Translations under genes and position numbers: made by a program | NCBI RefSeq assembly: GCF_020873875.1 | Contig: NZ_JAHWGU010000011.1 | Coordinates: 186,001-250,000 of the forward strand | From: Actinoplanes sp. DH11 | GTDB lineage: Bacteria; Actinomycetota; Actinomycetes; Mycobacteriales; Micromonosporaceae | Reading direction: 5' to 3' | DNA length: 64,000 nucleotides | The notes under the pieces: model-generated | What the model was told of the DNA's origin: nothing | Databases searched by the model: none | What the model saw: only the letters and a program-made list of their open reading frames with translations | Shown here: one piece after another, positions 56,908 to 64,000 of the stretch | Position numbering within the stretch: the stretch's first letter is position 1 | Layout of the letters: every line of letters begins with the position of its first letter

Positions 56908-57498
56908 TCAGAGGGTCCACTCGGCGATCCGCGAATAGTGGCCGGCCTGGCTCCGGACCAGGTGGAAGGATGACACTCGCCACTCTGGACCGTTATATCC
57001 GGATAAAGATTCCAGGAGCTGTCGCGAGTATCGGTACGACACCGTCAAGTGCGGCCGGAACTCTTTCGCATCCAGGGGAAACCCGGCCAGTGCCGTCACA
57101 ATGCCGTTCCGTAGCTGGCTCAACGCCGCCGCGTCGCCGCCGATCCCGGCCCAGATGACCGAGCCGAACCGTCCGCTTCCGGCTACCCGGATTGTGAACG
57201 GCCCGCCGAACGACCGCCCCGACAACGCCGCCACCGCGACCTCGGCAGGATCTGCGCCGGCCGCAGCCGTCCCGATCGGCGCAGCACCAGCCCGAGTGCC
57301 GGCAGGCTCGTGCGCAGCGGCAGGCTCGTGCGAAGCCGGCTTGGGCACCGCCGGCTCGAACGCGGCTGGTCGGGTTTTGCCGAGGAAGGCGAGAGTCACG
57401 TGCCACTTCTCGGCGCGCCCTCGTGCCGCTGACGGCACGTGGGCGCGCAAGTCTTCGCGCACGGACTCGGGCGGGAAGATGGCGACGAACAGGCTCAG
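56908..57498 (-). CDS. thpR: RNA 2',3'-cyclic phosphodiesterase / 2'-5' ligase family
   Basis: The protein has 196 residues if started at CTG 57498-57496 (SLFVAIFPPESVREDL). That CTG overlaps the sepH TGA as CTGA and has GGGAG 5 bases upstream. The first usual start, GTG 57462, would cut off the first beta strand. Both H-x-T motifs are present: HVT (H33) and HLT (H150). Between them is an Ala/Pro-rich insert of about 45 residues with HEPA repeats, unlike usual family members. It opens cyclic phosphates on RNA ends. Confidence 0.87.
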   Translation of the reverse strand: MSLFVAIFPPESVREDLRAHVPSAARGRAEKWHVTLAFLGKTRPAAFEPAVPKPASHEPAAAHEPAGTRAGAAPIGTAAAGADPAEVAVAALSGRSFGGPFTIRVAGSGRFGSVIWAGIGGDAAALSQLRNGIVTALAGFPLDAKEFRPHLTVSYRYSRQLLESLSGYNGPEWRVSSFHLVRSQAGHYSRIAEWTL

Positions 57499-58571
57499 GA
57501 GGACTCCCGGGCGGCTGGGCCGCCCCCGAACAGTACGTCGTCCCAGCTGGGGAGGCGTTTGCGCGGTTTGCTGCTGGTTTCGTCGGACTCTGAGGCGGCG
57601 GGGGTGGTGCTCTGGCCGACGGTGCGGCGGGGGCGCAGGACGGCCAGGGACGGGACGGCGGGGACCTCTTTGGGGAGGTCGGCGTCGTCGTCGAAGGCGG
57701 AGCCCGCTCCGCCGCCGAGCAGGGCTGCGGCGCCGCCGGCGACGGGGCGGCGGCTGGCGGGGGAGACCGGCTCGAGGCTTCGGCCGGAGCTGCCCTCGAG
57801 GGGGCGGTCCAGCGAGGCGAGCAGGGCGTCGCGGCCGGCGCGGATGGGGTCACGGTTGGAGCGGGACGGCGTGGAGTCGGCCGTGGGCAGGCCGTGGCCG
57901 CCGCGGGACGGCTCGGAGCCGCGGGACGGGCCGGGCAGGCCGTGGCCGCCGCGCTCCGGGGCCGGCTCCTGGCCGAGGATCTGGGTGGGGCGCTCGGCGC
58001 ACAAGTATTGCGCCATGTCGTCGTGCGGCGAGACGACCTGGCGGCCCTTGTCGAGATCCCAGATGGCCTGGGCGGTGGCTTTGCCGGACGGCCAGGTGGC
58101 GACGATGCGCCAGGTGCCGTCGTCCTTGCGGAACGCGTCCCACGAGATCTTGTCGGTGTCGATGCCGTGCTGGGCGAGCCGGCTGTCGACGACCTCGGCG
58201 AGCGGCTGGCCGCTGTCGGAGGTCTTCAGGCGGGTGCGGCGGGCGTGCTGCGCCAGCATGGCGCGCTCCTGGAGCACCGGACCGGCGTAGCGGAGCACGC
58301 GGTCGACGGGCACACCCGCGACGCGGGCCACATCCTCGGCGGACTCGCCGCATCGGATGCGCGCCTGGATGTCACGGGGTGACAGCGAGGGAGTGTTTTC
58401 CGGGGCGAGGACTGCCACCGCTGTCCCGGTGCCGCCGGCGGCCTGGCCGCCGTCGGTCAGCGCACCGCTGATCCGGTCGTCGATGGGAAGCGCAAGGAGC
58501 CGGCCGACCTCATCGGCGAGCACCAGGGCCTGACCGTCCTCGGAGAGGGCGACGAAGCGTACCGGCCGCAT
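57495..58571 (-). CDS. sepH: Septation protein SepH
   Basis: The protein has 358 residues. The N-terminal DUF3071/HTH-containing part (1-180) reads MRPVRFVALSEDGQALVLADEVGRLLALPIDD and SLSPRDIQARIRCGESAEDVARVAGVPVDRVLRYAGPVLQERAMLAQHARR. A long disordered linker and the conserved end LPSWDDVLFG follow. SepH promotes FtsZ assembly during cell division in actinobacteria. It lies next to serC as in mycobacteria (Rv0883c-like) and is coupled to thpR. Confidence 0.92.
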   Translation of the reverse strand: MRPVRFVALSEDGQALVLADEVGRLLALPIDDRISGALTDGGQAAGGTGTAVAVLAPENTPSLSPRDIQARIRCGESAEDVARVAGVPVDRVLRYAGPVLQERAMLAQHARRTRLKTSDSGQPLAEVVDSRLAQHGIDTDKISWDAFRKDDGTWRIVATWPSGKATAQAIWDLDKGRQVVSPHDDMAQYLCAERPTQILGQEPAPERGGHGLPGPSRGSEPSRGGHGLPTADSTPSRSNRDPIRAGRDALLASLDRPLEGSSGRSLEPVSPASRRPVAGGAAALLGGGAGSAFDDDADLPKEVPAVPSLAVLRPRRTVGQSTTPAASESDETSSKPRKRLPSWDDVLFGGGPAARESS

Positions 58572-58977
58572 GCGTTGCCTCCGTCTCGTCGCGTTGGCCT
58601 GTGCTCCCGAGAGTCAGCCACCCGGGCGCGTTTCGGAACACGGTACGCGCCCCGGTCACCCTATGGGGGTAAGCCACGCCGTCAAAGTCGCTGACCAGGG
58701 GAGATGATCTTCAACATCTCCCGAACCACAGGTCATTTAAACCCAGAAATCAATTCAGGGGTACGGGCTTTCGGCCGTTCCGGCAATGAGCCCCGTCACT
58801 GGCGTCCCGGCGACCACCTGCGACTCCGGCCTGTGCCGCCGCTGCCGGGCGGTGCTGCCGTCCCGGCGGCTCCGGGTTGCGCCGATGTCGGAAGGTTGCC
58901 ATTCCCCGGGCGCGCCGCGGGACGCTCGCACGGCGCGCCGCGGACGCTCGCACGGCGCGCCGCGAGGTGCCGGGTGC
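58572..58977. other. 406-bp gap between serC and sepH
   Basis: It contains an 8-bp hairpin (GGGAGATG 58699-58706 with 58715-58722), an AT-rich run (58733-58755) that may hold the sepH promoter, and the repeats at 58909-58964. An ORF from 58704 overlaps the hairpin and turns into Arg/Pro-rich sequence; I do not accept it as a gene. Confidence 0.6.
58909..58964. repeat. 22-bp tandem repeat next to serC end
   Basis: Two and a half units (GGCGCGCCGCGGACGCTCGCAC; 58909, 58932, 58954), each opening with the palindrome GGCGCGCC. It ends about 14 bases from the serC stop. Confidence 0.85.
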
Positions 58978-60102
58978 CTAGAGTCGCTCGACCACGTGGT
59001 CGATGCAGGCGGTGAGAGCGGCCACGTCGGACGGGTCGACGGTCGGGTAGAGCGCGACCCGCAGCTGGTTGCGGCCGAGCTTGCGGTACGGCTCGGTGTC
59101 CACCACGTCGTTGGCCCGCAGGATCTTGGCGATCGCCGCCGCGTCGACGCCCTCGGCGAAGTCGATCGTCGCGACGGCTGCGGACCGCAGGGCCGGATCG
59201 GTGATGAACGGCTGCGCGAACGACGACCGGTCGGCCCAGCCGTAGATCTCGGCCGCGCTCTCGGCGCTGCGCTTGACCGCCCAGGACAGGCCGCCCTGAG
59301 CGTTCATCCAGTCCACCTGCTCGGCCGCCAGGAAGACGGTGGCCAGCGCCGGCGTGTTGTACGTCTGGTCCAGCCGGGACTGTTCGATCGCGGTCACCAG
59401 GTCGAGGAACTGCGGGATGTACCGCCCGGTCGCCTTGACCTCGAAGGCCCGCTCGATCGCGGCCGGCGACATCACAGCCAGCCAGATCCCGCCGTCGGAG
59501 CCGAGCGCCTTCTGCGGCGCCAGGTAGTAGACGTCCGTCTCGCGCACGTCCACGGGCAGGCTGCCGCCGCCGGACGTCGCGTCGGTGAGCAGCAGCGCGC
59601 CCGGGTCGGCGCCGGCGACCCGGCGGACCGGCACGGCCACGCCGGTGGAGGTCTCGTTGTGCACGCTGGCGTAGACGTCGACGCCGGCCTCGGCGCTCAG
59701 GTAGGCGGCCTGACCGCCCGGCGCCCGGTGCACGGTCGGCTCGGCCAGGAACGGCGCGGCGGTGACGGCCTGCACGAACTTGGCGCCGAACTCACCGAAC
59801 TCGGCGAACTGCGCCTTCTCCTTGACCAGGCCGAACGTGGCGACCTCCCAGAACGCGCTGGTGCCGCCGTTGGCGAGGATCACCTCGTACCCGTCGGGGA
59901 CGGCGAAGAACTCGGCGAGACCGCGGCGCAGCCGGGCCACCTGGTCCTTCACCGTCTTCTGCCGGTGCGACGTACCCATGAAGGTGCGTGACACCGCGGA
60001 GAGCGCCTCGACGCCTTCCGGTCGGACCTTGCTCGGCCCGGAGCCGAACCGGCCGTCCACGGGCTTGATGTCGTCAGGGATCCGGAGTTCAGCCACGGTC
60101 AC
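58978..60102 (-). CDS. serC: Phosphoserine aminotransferase
   Basis: The protein has 374 residues from GTG 60102. The PLP lysine is K198 in YLAPQKALGSDGG. KPVDGRFGSGPSKVRPE is the actinobacterial SerC start (Rv0884c-like). TSRTFMGTSHRQKTVK, HNETSTGVAVP and TDATSGGGSLP bind substrate and cofactor. It makes phosphoserine for serine synthesis. Its GTG overlaps the citrate synthase stop (GTGA at 60099-60102), so citA and serC form an operon. Confidence 0.94.
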   Translation of the reverse strand: MTVAELRIPDDIKPVDGRFGSGPSKVRPEGVEALSAVSRTFMGTSHRQKTVKDQVARLRRGLAEFFAVPDGYEVILANGGTSAFWEVATFGLVKEKAQFAEFGEFGAKFVQAVTAAPFLAEPTVHRAPGGQAAYLSAEAGVDVYASVHNETSTGVAVPVRRVAGADPGALLLTDATSGGGSLPVDVRETDVYYLAPQKALGSDGGIWLAVMSPAAIERAFEVKATGRYIPQFLDLVTAIEQSRLDQTYNTPALATVFLAAEQVDWMNAQGGLSWAVKRSAESAAEIYGWADRSSFAQPFITDPALRSAAVATIDFAEGVDAAAIAKILRANDVVDTEPYRKLGRNQLRVALYPTVDPSDVAALTACIDHVVERL

Positions 60103-61205
60103 ACATTATGCGTGAGCTGACTCCAGCCCTCGACCTCCTGCGGCTTGCGGGGTGCCGGTCCGACGTAGCTGAGACCGGGCCGCAGGATCCGGCCGAACCG
60201 TTTCTGCTCCAGGATGTGCGCGCTCCAGCCGGCCACCCGGGCGCAGGTGAACATCGAGGTGAACATGTGCGCCGGGACCTCGGCGAAGTCGAGCACCACC
60301 GCGGACCAGAACTCCACGTTGGTCCAGAGGTGCCGGTCCGGTTTGCGCTCCTGGAGCTCGGCCAGGGCGGCCGCCTCCAGGGCCTCGGCCACCTCGAACC
60401 GGGGTGCGCCCAGGTCCTTGGCGATCCGGCGCAGCACCCGGGCCCGCGGGTCCTCGGCGCGGTAGGCCCGATGACCGAAACCCATCAGCCGCTCACCGCG
60501 GTCGAGGACGTCTTTCACGTACGCCGTGGCGTCGCCGCCGCGTTCCACCTGTTCGAGCATGTGCAGCACCCGGGTGGGCGCGCCGCCGTGCAGCGGCCCG
60601 GAGAGCGCGCCGATCCCGGAGGAGATGCAGGCGGCCGCGTCCGCGCCGGTGGAGGCGACGATGCGGGCGGTGAAGGTGGAGGCGTTGAGCCCGTGTTCGG
60701 CAGCGGCGATGAAGTACGCGTCGACGGCCTTGATGTGCCGGGGGTCGGGTTCGCCACGCCAGCGGCGCATGAACCGCTCCACGATGGTCCCGGCCTTGTC
60801 GATGTCCTTCTGCGGCACCGCCGGCAGGCCCAGCCCGCGGGCCGCCTGCGCGACGAAGGAGAGCGCGGTCACCGACACCCGGGCCAGGTCGGAACGGGTC
60901 TGCTTGTCGCTGATGTCGAACATCTGGGAGAGCCCCCAGTACGGCGCCAGCATCGCGACCGCCGACTGCACGTCGACCCGGATGTCACCGGAGTGCACCG
61001 GCACCGGGAACGGCTCGGCCGGTGGCAGCCCGGGCCCGAACTTCCCGTCGACCAGCAGCCCCCAGACGTTGCCGAAGGAGACCTGGCCGATCAGATCCTC
61101 GATGTCGACCCCCCGGTAACGCAGCGCGGCGCCGGTCGGGTCGGGCTCGGCGATCTCGGTCTCGAACGCGATGACGCCCTCGAGTCCCGGCTTGAAGTCG
61201 GACAC
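60099..61205 (-). CDS. citA: Citrate synthase (CitA type)
   Basis: The protein has 368 residues. The catalytic triad is complete: H206 (SGPLHGGAP), H245 (MGFGHRAY) and D306 (VVLDFAEVP). It begins KPGLEGVIAFETEIAEPDPTGAALRYRGVDIEDLIG. The length and motifs fit the short citrate synthase 2 (Rv0889c-like). It condenses oxaloacetate with acetyl-CoA. It diverges from pdxH by 205 bases and leads into serC. Confidence 0.94.
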   Translation of the reverse strand: MSDFKPGLEGVIAFETEIAEPDPTGAALRYRGVDIEDLIGQVSFGNVWGLLVDGKFGPGLPPAEPFPVPVHSGDIRVDVQSAVAMLAPYWGLSQMFDISDKQTRSDLARVSVTALSFVAQAARGLGLPAVPQKDIDKAGTIVERFMRRWRGEPDPRHIKAVDAYFIAAAEHGLNASTFTARIVASTGADAAACISSGIGALSGPLHGGAPTRVLHMLEQVERGGDATAYVKDVLDRGERLMGFGHRAYRAEDPRARVLRRIAKDLGAPRFEVAEALEAAALAELQERKPDRHLWTNVEFWSAVVLDFAEVPAHMFTSMFTCARVAGWSAHILEQKRFGRILRPGLSYVGPAPRKPQEVEGWSQLTHNV

Positions 61206-61410
61206 GGCACTCCCTGGGAAACAGGACGGTGGTGCGGGTTTGCGGTGGGTGATTCATCTTGCCCGCCGGGTAACCGCACGGTCGAGCCGTCGCGATTGTG
61301 CTCTCGATGACACCCATCCTGGTTCACCTGACGTTTCGGCACGGGCGACTTACCGTCGTTTGCGTCCGGTGGGTACCCCGGTCTTCGATACAGCTGTGAA
61401 CGGAGCGCGC

Positions 61411-62091
61411 ATGTCCGAGGAGCCGCCGTCACCGGCCGGGATGCGCCGGGACTACACCGGGTGGGCGCCGATGCTGGAGGGTGGGCTGGCCGGTGACTGG
61501 ACGACCCAGTTCGCCGCCTGGTTCGCCGACGCCACGGCGGGTGGACTGCCCGAGCCGAACGCGATGATCGTCGCGACGGCCGACGGGCGGGGGCGTCCGT
61601 CGGCGCGCACGGTGCTGCTCAAGGGGTACGACGCGACCGGTTTCGTGTTCTTCACCAACTACGAGTCCCGCAAGGGAAGTGAGCTGGCCGTCAACCCGTA
61701 CGCCAGCCTGGTCTTCCCGTGGTTCGCCATGCAGCGCCAGGTGATCGTGACGGGTTCGGTGGAGCGGGTGTCGCGCGCCGAGACCGAGGAGTACTTCGCG
61801 TCCCGGCCGCGCGGCTCGCAGCTCGGCGCCTGGGCCAGCGCGCAGTCGTCGGTGCTGCCCGGCCGGGACGCGGTGGAGGCGGGACTGGCGGCGGCGGTCG
61901 AGCGGTTCGGTGACGGTCCGATCCCGGCGCCACCGCACTGGGGTGGTCTGCGGGTGGTGCCGGACGCGGTGGAGTTCTGGCAGGGCCGGAGCAGCCGGCT
62001 GCACGACCGGCTCCGGTTCCGCCGGACCGGGGGCACGGACGGGAACGGGGCCGGGGCCGGCGACTGGGTGGTGGAGAGGCTGGCGCCGTGA
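61411..62091 (+). CDS. pdxH: Pyridoxamine 5'-phosphate oxidase
   Basis: The protein has 226 residues from ATG 61411 (GGAG at 61402; GTG 61396 would add five residues). FMN- and PLP-binding motifs are present: SARTVLLKGYDATGFVFFTNYESRKGSEL, RQVIVTGSVERV, SRPRGSQLGAWASAQSS and the end EFWQGRSSRLHDRLRFRR. It oxidises PNP or PMP to PLP, the cofactor that the adjacent SerC needs. Coupled to the MFS gene through GTGA. Confidence 0.95.
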   Translation: MSEEPPSPAGMRRDYTGWAPMLEGGLAGDWTTQFAAWFADATAGGLPEPNAMIVATADGRGRPSARTVLLKGYDATGFVFFTNYESRKGSELAVNPYASLVFPWFAMQRQVIVTGSVERVSRAETEEYFASRPRGSQLGAWASAQSSVLPGRDAVEAGLAAAVERFGDGPIPAPPHWGGLRVVPDAVEFWQGRSSRLHDRLRFRRTGGTDGNGAGAGDWVVERLAP

Positions 62092-63386
62092 AAGCCGTGA
62101 AACAGGACACGGCCCGGCGGGAACCCAGGTCCTGGATGATCGACACCCGGCCGCTGCGGGTGGTCGCGTACCGGCGGATGTGGATCGGCAACGGCGCCTC
62201 GTTCTTCGGGTTCCAGTTCACCGCTGTCGCCGTACCGGTGCAGATGTTCGCGATCACCGACTCGACGACCTGGGTGGGGCTGCTGGGCGTGGCGGCACTC
62301 GTACCCCTGCTGATCTTCGGGCTCTGGGGCGGTGCCGTCGCCGACGTGGTGGACCGGCGCCGGTTGCTGCTGGCCAGTTCCGTGCTGACCTGGATCACCA
62401 CGGTCGGGTTGCTGGCGCAGGCGCTGCTCGGGGCGCGCAGCGGTCACCTGCTCCTGGCGCTGACCGCGCTGCAGTCGGCCGGTTTCGCAATCAGCTCGCC
62501 GGCCCGCAACGCGATCGTCCCGCGGATCGTCCCCACCGATCTGGTCCCGGCCGCCAACACGCTGAACTACACGACCACCACGGCGGGTGGCGTGCTCGGC
62601 CCGCTCGCCGCCGGCCTGATCATGGGGATCTGGTCGACCGACGCGGGTGTGGAGGTGGCGTACGCGGTCGACGCCCTGCTCTTCACGATCACTTTCTGGG
62701 CCACCTGGCGGCTGCCGGCGATTCCGCCGATCGAGCGCGCCGACGGCGAGGAGAAGCCCTCGGCGGGTCTGCGCGGCATCGCGGCCGGGCTGACGTTCCT
62801 GATCACCCAGCCGGTGCTGCTGCTCTCCTTCGCGATCGATCTGATCGCGATGGTGTTCGCGATGCCCCGGGCACTGTTCCCGGCGGTGGCCGAGGACCAG
62901 TTCGGCGGCGGTTCGGCGGTGGGCTGGCTCTACAGCGCGATCGCGATCGGCTCGCTCGTCGGCGGTCTCACCTCGGGCTGGATCAGCCGGGTCCGGCGGC
63001 AGGGTCTGGCGCTGGTGGTCGCGGTGGTCGGCTGGGGTGTGGCGATCGGTCTTTCCGGACTCGCGGACCAGCTGTGGCTGATGGTGGTGCTGCTGGCCGT
63101 GGCCGGCGCCGCCGACCTGGTCAGCGCGGTCTACCGGCAGTCGATCATGCAGACGTTCGCCCCGGACCGGCTGCGCGGCCGGCTGCAGGGCGTGTTCACC
63201 GTGGTGGTGGCCGGCGGCCCGCGTCTGGGTGACCTGCGAGCCGGCGCCACGGCCGACGTGACGGGAATCACCGCGTCCTGGGCGGGTGGCGGCTTCGTCG
63301 CGGCCGGACTGGCCGTTGTGCTCGCCGCTGTCTCTCCGGCGCTGATCCGATACCGGCCCGTCCGCGAGGGATCAGAGGACCGATAG
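62088..63386 (+). CDS. MFS transporter
   Basis: The protein has 432 residues; GTG 62088 overlaps the pdxH stop. Twelve helices with IDTRPLRVVAYRRMWIGNGASFFGFQFTAVAVPVQMF, typical MFS_3, and GAVADVVDRRRLLLASS as loop motif. The substrate is not evident. Co-translation with pdxH is striking but the same pairing may just reflect gene order. Confidence 0.88.
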   Translation: MKAVKQDTARREPRSWMIDTRPLRVVAYRRMWIGNGASFFGFQFTAVAVPVQMFAITDSTTWVGLLGVAALVPLLIFGLWGGAVADVVDRRRLLLASSVLTWITTVGLLAQALLGARSGHLLLALTALQSAGFAISSPARNAIVPRIVPTDLVPAANTLNYTTTTAGGVLGPLAAGLIMGIWSTDAGVEVAYAVDALLFTITFWATWRLPAIPPIERADGEEKPSAGLRGIAAGLTFLITQPVLLLSFAIDLIAMVFAMPRALFPAVAEDQFGGGSAVGWLYSAIAIGSLVGGLTSGWISRVRRQGLALVVAVVGWGVAIGLSGLADQLWLMVVLLAVAGAADLVSAVYRQSIMQTFAPDRLRGRLQGVFTVVVAGGPRLGDLRAGATADVTGITASWAGGGFVAAGLAVVLAAVSPALIRYRPVREGSEDR

Positions 63387-63396
63387 TGTCGCGGGT

Positions 63397-64000
63397 ATGA
63401 GCGCAGAGTCAGCCGCGAAGTCCGGCATCCAGTGGTCGATCGAGGCGGACGGGCACCGTGCCGTCCTGACGGAGGTCGGCGGCACGCTGCGCTCCTATTC
63501 CGTCCGCGGTGCCGAGCTGCTCGACGGCTTCGGCACCGATGAGATCGCGCCGGGTTCGGCGGGCCAGATCCTCGCGCCGTGGCCGAACCGGATCCGCGAC
63601 GGCCACTACGAGTTCGAGGGCACGTCCTACCAGCTGGCGCTCACCGAACCGGACCGGCACAACGCGATCCACGGACTGGTCAACTGGGCCCGCTGGCACG
63701 CGGTCGAGCAGGCCGCCGACGCGGTGACCCTGGAGTACGAGCTGCCCGCCCAGATCGGCTACCCGTGGTCGCTGCGGCTGCGGGCCCGCTGGTCGGTCTC
63801 GGCGGACGGGCTGCGCTGCGAGCAGGAGGTCGTGAACACGTCCGACGCGAACGCGCCCTGGGGTTACTCGGTCCACCCGTACCTGCGGCTGGCCGGGGTC
63901 AGCGTGGAGGACACGGTGCTGCACGTGCCGGCGAAGTCCCGGATCATCGCGGACGCGTCCCGGCTGCTGCCGCTCGGTGCGGTCAAGCTGGCCGGCACCG
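63397..64000 (+). CDS. Aldose 1-epimerase family protein (3' end outside window)
   Basis: ATG 63397 starts 10 bases after the MFS stop, and the frame stays open to the window edge (201 codons). AGQILAPWPNRIRDGHYEFEG, NAIHGLVNWARWH and GYSVHPYLRL are galactose-mutarotase (GalM) motifs; the conserved substrate-binding His in IHG and HPY are present. It interconverts alpha and beta sugar anomers. The catalytic Glu near the C-terminus lies outside the window. Confidence 0.9.
   Translation, partial: MSAESAAKSGIQWSIEADGHRAVLTEVGGTLRSYSVRGAELLDGFGTDEIAPGSAGQILAPWPNRIRDGHYEFEGTSYQLALTEPDRHNAIHGLVNWARWHAVEQAADAVTLEYELPAQIGYPWSLRLRARWSVSADGLRCEQEVVNTSDANAPWGYSVHPYLRLAGVSVEDTVLHVPAKSRIIADASRLLPLGAVKLAGT

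Noticed and set aside
56686..56973. ORF starting MIMDLKQRF across the palindromic element
   Set aside because: The same N-terminal sequence appears from the other copy (minus strand ending near 45737). It comes from the repeated DNA, not from a conserved gene; there is no ribosome site.
58704..59015. ORF with a possible GGGGAG ribosome site in the serC-sepH gap
   Set aside because: The start is inside a hairpin, the product turns into Arg/Pro/Gly sequence encoded by the 22-bp repeats, and it runs into serC on the opposite strand.
61171..61410. Longer N-terminus for pdxH
   Set aside because: The extension lies in the divergent promoter region shared with citA and has Arg/Ser-rich non-family sequence.

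Overview
The window is very GC-rich and has GTG/TTG starts, many 4-base start/stop overlaps, futalosine-pathway menaquinone genes, SepH, type VII-like small proteins and a fused MFS-thymidylate kinase. This points to an actinobacterium of the Micromonosporaceae, most like Actinoplanes. That assignment is inferred from gene content and order, not from a database search. From memory, two blocks match conserved actinobacterial neighbourhoods: topA ... tmk-holB-PSP1-tRNA-Thr (compare M. tuberculosis Rv3644c-Rv3646c) and xpb - helicase-associated - cspB ... MFS - DUF3027 - DUF2530 - MarR ... sepH - serC - citA (compare Rv0861c-Rv0889c). Accessory genes lie between and inside these blocks.

Layout. 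1-19 kb: end of the membrane pyrophosphatase, a lipoprotein, topA, a flavin oxidase and a D-amino-acid-type PLP enzyme flanking a TetR gene, MFS-tmk, holB, a repeat-filled gap, three small genes with a WXG-like look, an LPXTG surface protein, a PSP1 (RicT-like) gene, a membrane metallophosphoesterase and tRNA-Thr(CGU). 19-26 kb: accessory zone with a wrecked geranylgeranyl reductase gene, two DUF397 genes, an XRE/DUF5753 regulator, small membrane proteins, a DJ-1/PfpI protein, an MFS exporter and a NUDIX hydrolase. 26-29 kb: a compact NHEJ set (Ku diverging from an ATP-dependent ligase overlapping a LigD-type polymerase). 29-32 kb: two paralogous secreted Ig-like repeat proteins, the second frameshifted at a G5 tract. 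32-35 kb: a free-standing trpB-trpA-gntR operon behind a perfect 15-bp inverted-repeat operator. 35-41 kb: XPB helicase and partner, a small conserved-looking gene, cspB and mqnD. 41-48 kb: a secreted dipeptidase-like amidohydrolase, MFS and GH1 beta-glucosidase operon, then repeats, TetR and MFS. These separate mqnD from mqnB. 48-64 kb: mqnB coupled to an MFS protein, DUF3027, DUF2530, a purine permease, MarR-MFS, a small membrane protein, a sepH-thpR pair, a citA-serC operon diverging from pdxH-MFS, and the start of an aldose epimerase.

The most unusual features are in the non-coding DNA and at gene edges. A 108-bp palindromic element occurs twice in opposite orientation (45666-45773 and 56650-56757). 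Intergenic tandem repeats are abundant, and at two loci they are copies of a gene's own 3' end, with stop codons retained in most or all copies. Two genes seem to use non-standard starts (CTG for thpR, ATC for the MFS-tmk fusion). A textbook actinobacterial SOS-box sequence sits with no obvious gene to control. A trpBA pair apparently carries its own GntR switch. No CRISPR array, rRNA, transposase or prophage gene was seen.
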